From Aquarana catesbeiana (lineage: Eukaryota; Chordata; Amphibia; Anura; Ranidae): 64,000 bases of DNA. Numbering within the stretch: the stretch's first letter is position 1; each line of letters opens with the position of its first letter. Positions 56,162 to 64,000 of the stretch are shown one piece after another. Below the pieces are notes generated by a model. It made no database searches. It worked only from the letters and a program-made list of their open reading frames with translations, and was not told the DNA's origin. The stretch lies in NCBI RefSeq assembly GCF_042186555.1, contig NC_133332.1, positions 208,382,609-208,446,608 of the forward strand, in the 5' to 3' direction. The translations under genes were made by a program, and so were the position numbers.

Positions 56162-56569
56162 ATGCTAGCAAACAAAAGCAGCAGGATGAATTCTGAAGTG
56201 TGTCAGGCAATATTATCTGCTCATATTCCGCAAAATGCTTTAGAACTCATTGGACGGCGCTTCACAGTGCAGATGGACAATGACCCAAAGCATACTGCGA
56301 AAGCAACCAAAGAGTTTTTTAAGGGAAAGAAGTGGAATGTTATGCAATGGCCAAGTCAATCACCTGACCTGAATCCGATTGAGCATGCATTTCACTTGCC
56401 GAAGACAAAACTGAAGGGAAAATGCCCCAAGAGCAAGCAGGAACTGAAGACAGTTGCAGTAGAAGCCTGGCAGAGCATCACCAGGGATGAAACCCAGCGT
56501 CTGGTTATGTCAATGCATTCCAGACTTCAGGCTGTAATTGACTGCAAAGGATTTGCAACCAAGTATTAA
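56162..56569 (+). pseudogene. Tc1-like transposase, C-terminal half
   Basis: An uninterrupted frame that includes the second and third catalytic blocks (QMDNDPKHTAKATKEFF and QWPSQSPDLNPIEHAF). It ends naturally in DCKGFATKY. The N-terminal DNA-binding domain and first catalytic block are absent. The wording (IEHAFHLPKTKLKGKCPKSK) marks a Tc1 lineage different from those at 1423, 10770 and 16453. Confidence 0.9.
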
Positions 56570-56725
56570 AAAGTGAAAGTTTGATGGATGATTGTTAATC
56601 TGTCCCATTACTTTTGGTCCCTTAAAAAGTGGGAGGCACATATACAAACTGTTGTAATTCCTACACCGTTCACCTGATTTGGATGTAAATACCCTCAAAT
56701 TAAAGCTGAAAGTCTACAGTTAAAT
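56162..56725 (+). mobile_element. Tc1-like element, 5'-truncated
   Basis: Transposase C-terminal half followed by about 150 bases of 3' flank (CATTACTTTTGGTCCCTTAA near 56607). Neither terminal repeat is complete. It lies just inside the right inverted repeat at 56745. Confidence 0.82.
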
Positions 56726-56744
56726 AACACATTGAGCTGAATTG

Positions 56745-56960
56745 TGGCTATTGTTTATAATTTTTTTGTGGTACTTACTCTAGAACACTGTTGATGTGTG
56801 TCCTTATCATATGCCAGATGGGCCTTGTGTGTGCATGATGGACCACAGGATGCCCCTCCCTTTGAATGCCCGCTGGGCCAGCAAACACCGGCTAATCTGA
56901 TTGATCTGTGGTTTTATTGTTGTATAATTTCCTTATTTGTGTTCAACATATGACCTTAGA
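56745..56960 (-). repeat. inverted repeat pair, right member
   Basis: Reverse-complement partner of 54437-54690. The pair encloses about 2.05 kb holding a truncated Harbinger-like MITE, an L1 piece and a Tc1 piece. Confidence 0.88.
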
Positions 56961-57649
56961 TGTCCAGGCCGAACTTTTGCTCAGCTCAAACTGTTCGCCC
57001 AACTCTACCGTGCATACACAAGGGAGTTTTTTTATCACAGTTACATGACCTGTCGAAGTTATGGTCAGTGTACATTCAGAGGAAAAATCGCTGGCAGGCA
57101 GATACATTTTTTATTTATTTTTTATTATTGCAGAGGAAGCATATAGAGTTTCTTCTACAATATACGTTTTCCTGCCAGCATTTTTTCTGTTCACCACTAA
57201 AGTTCCACTTTAAATATAGAGATTTGTAGATTTGCCACTAGAGGAAGCTCTGTATTTCACCATGATCACTCAGACCTCCCCACTTAAAGAGACACTATTT
57301 CCTGCCCATTCAGGACAAAGTTACATTGTTTACAATCTCTCCCCTGACTCACTGATACTAACCTCGCCAGTGCTCTCCCCTTCTCAATTTTTGCAAAAAA
57401 AAAAAAAAAAGCATTAAAATGATATAGAATATACTATATATATATATTACCTTTTAAACATACAGTACATACAAGCTTTGTTTTTGTCTAGCAGTCTATT
57501 TAACCTATCCTGATTAGGGCAGGAGTGTACTTCTCCAGCTCATCGGCAGATGGTGAAGGTTTAAAGATGATTGTTGCAGTCTGGGGTTAAAATAGACGTA
57601 GCATCAGGTACATTTTATTAGGTAAAGTGCATGCATGCTAAATAATGTG
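56961..57649. other. unannotated stretch with A16 run
   Basis: An A run at 57397-57412 may be a retroposon tail but I see no identifiable body. Otherwise nothing recognised. Confidence 0.4.
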
Positions 57650-57652
57650 TAA

Positions 57653-58050
57653 TGCCGCGTACACACGAGCGGACTTTACGGCGGACTTTGCCCGGCGGAC
57701 TGGATTTCGTCGGACAATTCGATGTGTGTGGGCTCCAGCGGACTTTGTTTTCTCAAAAGTTGGACGGACTTAGATTTTAAACTTGTTTAAAATTTATCCG
57801 TTGAAATCGAGTCCGGTCGAAAAGTCCGCTCGTCTGTATGCTAGTTCGACGGACAAAAAGGCACGCTAGGGCAGCTATTGGCTACTGGCTATGAACTTCC
57901 TTGTTTTAGTCCGGTCGTACGTCATCACGTACGAATTCGACGGACTTTGGTGGATTGTGTGTAGGCAAGTCCGTTCATTCACAAAGTCCGTCGGAAAGTA
58001 CGTCGAAAAATCCGCCGGGCAAAGTCCGCCGTAAAGTCCGACCGTGTGTA
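57653..58050. mobile_element. PIF/Harbinger-like MITE, copy 6
   Basis: Left end TGCCGCGTACACACGAGCGG after TAA (57650-57652). The right side TAAAGTCCGACCGTGTGTA lacks the last seven or so bases of the terminus and is followed by TTA. Subterminal GGACTTTACGGCGGACTTT and its mirror AAAGTCCGCCGTAAAGTCC are well preserved. Confidence 0.83.
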
Positions 58051-58309
58051 TTAGTGTAAACTTTTAGGTATTTATTACCTGTCACAGAGATGCACATATT
58101 TCTGTGATTCTTATCCTACTGTGCTAGTTCTGCAGGCTGCCACTGCATTGTCTCCTGTCTGCTGTTTAGACTGCTAGTGAGCTTCACCACATTGGTGACA
58201 CAAAAGGTCCATATTCCTCTTCTTTTTTTGGTGCGATCTCATTCATAGGAACACTTCATGAGGGTCCCTGGTGGTTCTAATCTTTTTTTTTAGATTTACA
58301 TATAGATGT
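58051..58309. other. unannotated stretch
   Basis: Nothing recognised. Confidence 0.4.
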
Positions 58310-58500
58310 CTGTAATTGAACAGAGGAGCTCAGACTTCATACGTCTAAATAGACATTGTCCAGAAAATCTAATTAGGAATGAGCAGATCTTCCGCTGCGA
58401 CTGTACGGCGTCTAATTATGTGATTGCTATTGATTGTACAAATGTCCACTGAGTCCTTATCATCACTCACTGATTAATTCAACTAATAAAAGATAATATA
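58310..58500. other. candidate conserved non-coding DNA
   Basis: Repeat-free with homeodomain-like cores (TCTAATTATGTGATTGC near 58411; CTGATTAATTC near 58470). Texture-based only. Confidence 0.25.
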
Positions 58501-58852
58501 AAAATTCTTGACATGGCTAGATGTTTATGACTGATACACAAGTTCCGCGCTCCTGAACTCAATGTGCCACCACTGCGCTCATGAAAAAAAATGTGAAAGG
58601 GAAAATATAATAATAATTATGTAAACCTATAGAAGCTGCCAACTTAAATAAAAAAGTATGAATCAATAAAGTGTTCTAAAGACAAAACAGTGGCGCTCAA
58701 TAACTGAATCTGTGATAAATTTCAAACCAATAAATAACCAATAAAATAAATAAAATATTTTTAAAAATCTTCATGTGTGAATGTGTCCATAAATAAATCA
58801 AGTAAACAATTTGTGCATAGTGATAAGTCCTTATATCAGGAAAAATCTTCTT
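58501..58852. other. AT-rich stretch before the palindrome
   Basis: Rich in AATAAA-like words, with GTTCCGCGCTCCTG near 58543 and AGTGGCGCTCAATAACTG near 58689. Similar GCGCTC words occur near 26358, before another hairpin, so the two may be related foldback repeats. Confidence 0.35.
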
Positions 58853-59067
58853 GAATATTAAGAATATCTTCCACCACACCACCTGTGATTGTGTTCCACT
58901 CCCTGTTGAAATCGCACTCACCAGAAGATTATGCCTTGCATTCTCATGCGCGGCAAACACTGATGGTTTTCTAACAGCTTGTTTGCCGTGCATGAGTGGT
59001 GAGTGCGATTTCAACAGGGAGTGGAACACAATCACAGGTGGTGTGGTGGAAGATATTCTTAATATTC
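58853..59067. repeat. palindrome with perfect 70-bp arms
   Basis: 58853-58922 and 58998-59067 are exact reverse complements. The 75-base spacer itself contains CTCATGCGCGGCAAAC (58943-58958), which is mirrored with one mismatch at 58981-58996. The whole can fold into a long hairpin of about 215 nt. No gene is apparent. Confidence 0.97.
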
Positions 59068-59437
59068 ATGGCTAGATGTTTGTATGGCCAGGGAGGATGC
59101 AAGTATGGTATGGTTGTCATGTGTGCAAAAGAAGCAGAGTTAGTGGAAGTGTTGTCGTGTGACAGTTTGTAAATGTGTAGAAGTATCAAGTATACAGTAT
59201 ATCATTATGAAAAATGTAAAGGGGGATTCTCTCTAATTTTCGATTGTCCCAAACAATGTATAATTGCAAAATCTTCTTATTACATACTGTATGTGTTGTA
59301 TAGGGAAACGATGTTAACATGTTGCACTTTTTTTATTTTACTTTCTGAGATTTGCGATCTTGAAGGGAAACTCTAATAATATTTAGCCAGTTTGGTTAAA
59401 ATTTTCTTGAATATTAACATTGTGATCTGATCTATCA
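59068..59437. other. unannotated stretch
   Basis: AT-rich; nothing recognised up to the TTAA at 59438. Confidence 0.45.
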
Positions 59438-59441
59438 TTAA

Positions 59442-60445
59442 CCACTTCAATACCGGGCACTTATACACCTTCCTGCACAAACCAATTTTCAGCTTTCAGC
59501 GCTGTGGCATTTGAATGACAATTGCGTGGTCATACAACACTGTACCCAAACTAAATTTTTACCAAATAGAGCTTTCTTTTGGTGGTATTTGATCACCTCT
59601 GGGATTTTTATTTTCTGCTAAACAAATAAAAAAAGGACTGAAAATTTTGAAAAAAATTTTTTTGTTTCTGTTACAAAACTTTGTAAATAAGTAATTTTTC
59701 TTCTTCACTGATGGGCACTGATGGGGCTGCACTGACGGGCACTGTTAAGGCGGCACTGATGGGCACCGATGAGGTGGCACTGATGGGCACTGATGATGGG
59801 CACTAATATACAGCACTGATGGGGCACTGATAGGCGGCACATATGGGCACTGATAGGTGGCACGGATGGGCACTGATAGGTGGCACGGATGGGCGTGGAT
59901 GGGCACTGATAGGTGGCACTGATGTACACTATTGGATGGTACTGATGGATGCCAAACAATAATGCCTGCCAATCAGTGATGTCCATTGTAAGCACTGATT
60001 GGCATCCATTGTGGGCACTGGTTGGCATCCCTGGTGGTCTAGGGTGGCATACCTGGTGGTGACTATTGGTGGCATCCCTAGTGGACCTGGTGGCGTCACT
60101 GAAGGTCCAGTGTGGGCATCGTCAGGGGGCTGTGCTGATAATCAATCAGCACAGACCACCCCTGTCAGAGGAGCAGCCGATCGGCTCTCCTCTACTCGCT
60201 TCTGACAGACATGAGTGAGGAAAAGCCGATCAACGGCTCTTCCTGTTTACACTGTGATCAGCCGTGATTGGACACAGCTGATCACGTGGTAAAGAGTCTC
60301 CGTCAGAGACTCTTTACCTAGATCAGAGTTGCGGTGTGTCAGACTGACACACAGCAACAACGTTCGCCGCGATGCACGCCCCCGGGGCGCGCAGCGGCTT
60401 GATATCCAGGCGACGTCATATTGCTATATGGCGGGCGGCAAGTGG
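59442..60445. mobile_element. TTAA-flanked (piggyBac-type by TSD) non-autonomous element
   Basis: The element starts CCACTTCAATACCGGGC and ends GGCGGGCGGCAAGTGG, between TTAA at 59438-59441 and 60446-60449. The TTAA duplication suggests piggyBac-type transposition, although the terminal match is short. The right half holds small hairpins (GGTAAAGAGTCTC/GAGACTCTTTACC near 60288-60318; GTGTGTC/GACACAC near 60335). A minisatellite occupies 59705-59960. I recognise the family as common in frogs. Confidence 0.65.
59705..59960. repeat. minisatellite (about 23-bp unit from two half units)
   Basis: Degenerate copies of GGGCACTGATAGGTGGCAC plus GGAT; half units (TGATGGGCAC) also occur alone. Repetitive frames on the reverse strand (QCPSVPPISAH-like) are by-products. 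Confidence 0.9.
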
Positions 60446-60449
60446 TTAA

Positions 60450-60680
60450 TAATATAAAAAGTGAAAATGCAAGATGTAGCCATAGACATTAGAGACAGTT
60501 GCAATTCCATAACTGCACGTTTAGCCTAAAACCCATGAGGTGGAGGCTGCAAATCCTATCCAGTCACTGCTTTTACTCAATTCATGCCTTGTCCTTGATT
60601 AGGAGTCCTTCATCCAATGTCTATGGGCACCTTAATCAAGATGCCCTTTTCTGGTTTACTAGGAGAGATGGATAGGGTGT

Positions 60681-60683
<3 letters not shown>
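60450..60683. other. unannotated stretch
   Basis: No gene or repeat ends recognised. Confidence 0.4.

Positions 60684-60730
<47 letters not shown>
60684..60730. repeat. (TA)n microsatellite
   Basis: About 22 TA units directly at the outer edge of the following Tc1 relic. Confidence 0.97.
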
Positions 60731-60733
<3 letters not shown>

Positions 60734-62125
60734 CGGGTAAAATAGGTATTGATCACGTCACCATTTTTCTAGGTAAATATATTTCTAAAGGTGCTATTGA
60801 CATGAAATGTTTACCACATATCGGTAACAACCCATGTAATCCATAAATACAAAGGAATAAAAACAAATAAGTTCAGAAATGAAGCTATGTGTAATAGAAT
60901 GGAATGACACGGAAAAAATATTAAACACGCTAACTGGAATATATTTAATACTTCGTACAAAATGCTTTGTTGGTAATGACAGCTTCAAGATGCCTCCTAT
61001 ATTGAGAAACTAGTCGCATCTATTCCAGGTATGATTTTGGTCCATTCTTCCACACAAACAGTCTTCAAATCTTGAAGGTTCCGTGGGCCTCTTCTATGAA
61101 CTCTGATTTTTAGTTCTTTCCATAGATTTTCTATTAGATTCAAGTCAGGTGATTGACTGGGCCATTCTAGCAGCTTTATTTTCTTTCTTTGAAACCAATT
61201 GAGCGTTTCCTTGGCTTTGTGTTTGGGATCATTGTCTTGCTGAAATGTCTGACCTTGTTTCATCTCCATCATTCTGGAAGATGGCATAATATTTTTATCA
61301 CAAATGTCTTAGTCCATTTTTCCTTTCATCCTTCCCTCAATGATATAAAGTTTGCCGGTACCATATGCTGAAAAACAACCCCACACCATGATGTTCTCAC
61401 CTCCAAACTGTTGATATGGTGTTTTTTGGGCTATGTGCCATTTGACCTCCAAACATGGTGTGTAGTCTGGCATCCAAAGAGTTCAATTTTGGTCTCATCT
61501 GACCAGACTATATTCTCCCAGTATTTCACAGGCTTGTCTAAGTGTTGTGCAGCAAATTTTAAACAAGCTTCAACATGCTTTTTCTTCAGCAAAGGAGTCT
61601 TGCATGGTAAGCGTACATACAGGCCATGGCGGTTTAGTGTCTTACTTTCTGTTTTCTTTGAATCAATTGTACCTGCTAATTCCAAGACTTTCTGAAGCTC
61701 TAGACAAGTGGTCCTTGGCTCTTGGACAAACCTCCTGATCATTTTTTTCATTCCTCTGTCACAAATCTTGCGAGGAGCACCTGGTCATGGCCGGTTTATG
61801 GTGAAACCATGTTCTTCCCACTTTTGGATTATGGCCTCAACAGTGCTCACTGGAATATTCAGAAGTTTAGAAATCCTTCTGTAACCAATGCCATCATTAT
61901 GTTTTGCTGCAATAAGGTTACAAAGGTCTTGAGAGAGCTCTTTGCTTTTTCCCATCATGAGATGTTTCTGGTGTGTGACACCTTGTTAATGAGACACCTT
62001 TTTATAGGCCAGCAGTTGAGACTGAACCAGCTAATATTAATTTGCACTGACAAAGGGCAGGATTGCTTTTTAATTACTGATTGTTTTGCAGCTGGTGTCT
62101 TGGCTTTCCATGCTTTTATGCACCT
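60731..62125 (-). mobile_element. Tc1-like element, reverse strand, termini unclear
   Basis: A nearly full-length transposase relic in reverse orientation with flanking non-coding sequence. The 3' side abuts the TA microsatellite and begins AAATCGGGTAAAATAGG. The 5' side is placed near 62125 by typical element size; matching terminal repeats were not found. Confidence 0.75.
60945..61958 (-). pseudogene. Tc1-like DDE transposase, broken
   Basis: The start codon on the reverse strand is at 61958 (MMGKSKELSQDL). The N-terminal helix-turn-helix region reads RRISKLLNIPVSTVEAIIQK. A TGA follows in the linker before PGAPRKICDRG. Next come CLELQKVLELAG, then NIVWSDETKIELFG (first catalytic Asp). Beyond a stop and frame change come FQQDNDPKHKAKETLNWF and SQSPDLNLIENLWKELK. 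A last frameshift before LVSQYRRHLEAV precedes the natural end NKAFCTKY (stop at 60945-60947). All three acidic residues are present, so decay is by nonsense and frameshift. Confidence 0.92.
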
Positions 62126-62752
62126 CCCTTTCACCAATATGTATTGTAAAAATAGCAATCCTGTGAATATACTGTATAGGCTACAAATGAGCAATCATAT
62201 ACAAAATGTGGATAGCAAACAACCAGTTGTTACCGTACACCAGTAATAAATGCACAATTATTACAATATACAGGCAGTAAAGAGGCAATTGTAATATGTG
62301 GCAACAAATGGGAAATTGTGATATTATATGGACAACAAACTGTAAGTTGCCCTCAGCCCCCTCTGTAGTTTTGATGATCAATAGCATTAAGATTACCACA
62401 CTTTCCAAAGCAATGGTAATGAGTGGTAGGGAATAGAATACCTTCCAAAAAAAGGTGTAAACTTACCTGACAGAGATCAACATATCACAACTCTGATCTA
62501 TGATACTTTCAGCCAAGGAATCACTTCAACCAGTAGGCCATCATAGAAATGGAGTTGGTTGCTGGAAGGTTGTTGGTTCCTTCCAGCACATGGCACCACC
62601 CTAAATCCTATGCAGCCACTGCTGGCAGACTATACATCTGAATAGATCTGGATACAGCCTTCTGCAGATGGCTGTATCCAGGTTGGGCTACACCTAGTAC
62701 CTTGCCCTGAGTCAGAAGAGCAGTTCCTAGCCACACCCACTGTAGGCTTCCT
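62126..62752. other. unannotated stretch
   Basis: AT-rich to mixed sequence; no gene or repeat ends recognised. Confidence 0.45.
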
Positions 62753-62760
62753 CATATCTC

Positions 62761-63795
62761 TAGGGCTGAAACAACTAATCGATTAATCGACAACTAATCG
62801 ATTATGAAATTAATCGATTACTATTTTCATAATCGATTAATCGGCCAGTAACATAATTGGGGTTAAAAAAACCCTAAAATGAGCCCTTTATAGAAGAGCA
62901 AATTATCGCTACTGCATATATTACTTTAACAGTTCTATATTTAAAAAAATTAACCCCTTACAGTAGTGATTATCTGCTTTTTTTGTACTATAAAGGGCTA
63001 ATTTTAGTTTTTTTTAACCCCATTATGTTACTAAACGTCTTAGACCTGGTTCACATCTATGTGTGTTTTTTGGTGCTTTTGCAGAAATGCACTACAGCTC
63101 ATTTACATGTTTTCCTATGGGACACGTTCACGCAAAACGGTGCATTTTTGGTTCAATATACTTCAATTGAAAAGCTGCAGAAAAGCATGTAATGCGTTTT
63201 TGCAGCAATTTTTGTTGTTTAATCTGCCCAACAACAAATTGGCCAAAAAAATGCGTGTGCAGAAATCAAAACGCACAGCAAAAAGCACTGCAGAAACAGA
63301 TCAAAAGCAAACTGCATAGATGTGTACTGAGCCTTATGCTGGCCACACGGATCAATTTTCAGACGAGAATATTCAGACGAAAAATCTTTGTACATTCGCT
63401 GAATGAAAGAACGAACGTTCTTAAAATGACATTTTTTGACGGAAGACATTGTTTTTAATAAAAAAATTTGATCACTGAGTCTGATGATATTTACCAGATT
63501 CACCCTTTAATAGTATATACAGTATATCTCCTCTAATAGTATGTACAGTATATCTCTTCTGGCTGTTATGCTGAGAGTGGATTCGATATTTTGCTCCCTA
63601 ACCATATAGTTGGTTATTTATATGTTCCACAGCACAGAGATATTTAAGAATAAATTACCTTTTTTTTTCAAACTTTACACATTAACTAAATTATACACCA
63701 CACTTTTTTTAAGGTGATTAATCGAATAATCGATTAATCGAAACAATAATCGGCCAACTAATCGATTATGAAAATAATCGTTAGTTGCAGCCCTA
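62761..63795. mobile_element. 1035-bp hAT non-autonomous element (TAGGGCTG ends)
   Basis: Left end TAGGGCTGAAACAACTAATC and right end AACGATTATT-type sequence mirrored as GATTATGAAAATAATCGTTA and closing GCAGCCCTA. CATATCTC is duplicated exactly at 62753-62760 and 63796-63803. Subterminal ATCGATTA words are dense at both ends. An inner MITE-like block (about 63040-63330, ends GGTTCACATCTATG and CATAGATGTG) is shared with the copy at 36159-37226, so it was captured before both copies spread. Confidence 0.9.
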
Positions 63796-64000
63796 CATAT
63801 CTCCCACATTTATAAAACCTAATGTCAGTGCTTCTTGTGGCCATCTATCAAATGTAAATCTGCCTTGGAGCCCTGAATCTGATTTATGATATGACAAGAT
63901 GCGAGAGAGCAAGGTACATGGCACAGTTTCAGGACGTACATTCCCTGTGACCAAGTGAGGTGCTTCCTGGATTGTGGTATCAACAAATTACGAAGAACTC

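Overview
This window is non-coding vertebrate DNA, most probably from a frog. The repeat spectrum is typical of anurans: Tc1-like elements, hAT, PIF/Harbinger-like and TTAA-flanked MITEs, a CR1 LINE, L1/Tx1 LINE pieces, a DIRS-like tyrosine-recombinase relic and an endogenous retrovirus. Several short families (the one at 595, the TTCGT-rich element at 28.4 kb, the TTAA element at 59.4 kb) are ones I associate with ranid frogs; that part is from memory. I found no host protein-coding exon that I can name, no tRNA or rRNA gene, and nothing prokaryotic.

Layout. 0-19 kb: a CTAT microsatellite, a complete but dead Tc1 element (1423-3061), an LTR fragment holding a hAT MITE, two Harbinger-like MITEs, a Tc1 fragment split by a hAT MITE, a truncated L1/Tx1 LINE and a better preserved Tc1 copy (16453-17988). 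19-33 kb: a 3.0-kb non-autonomous hAT with exact 8-bp target duplications that carries a 1.65-kb minisatellite and a large palindrome; a DIRS-like recombinase relic; and a foldback Tc1 derivative (30878-32939) with three other elements nested in it. 33-43 kb: a defective provirus whose U3 copies read as identical, flanked by a 429-bp direct duplication. 43-52 kb: mostly unrecognised sequence, with Harbinger-like MITEs and a second minisatellite-bearing hAT (48324-49069). 52-64 kb: a CR1 reverse-transcriptase relic, L1 and Tc1 pieces between inverted repeats, a perfect 70-bp-arm palindrome, a TTAA-flanked element, another Tc1 relic and a 1-kb hAT.

Between the transposons lie single-copy-looking stretches (about 6.8, 9.6-10.4, 13.7-14.2, 18.8-19.1 and 58.3-58.5 kb) whose texture resembles conserved regulatory DNA in a gene desert. 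This is a guess that needs alignment. All transposases, reverse transcriptases, the recombinase and the viral genes seen here are broken, so no element in the window looks autonomous. The most notable structures are the provirus with its duplicated flank and U3-only right end, the minisatellite arrays carried inside DNA transposons, and the 70-bp-arm palindrome.
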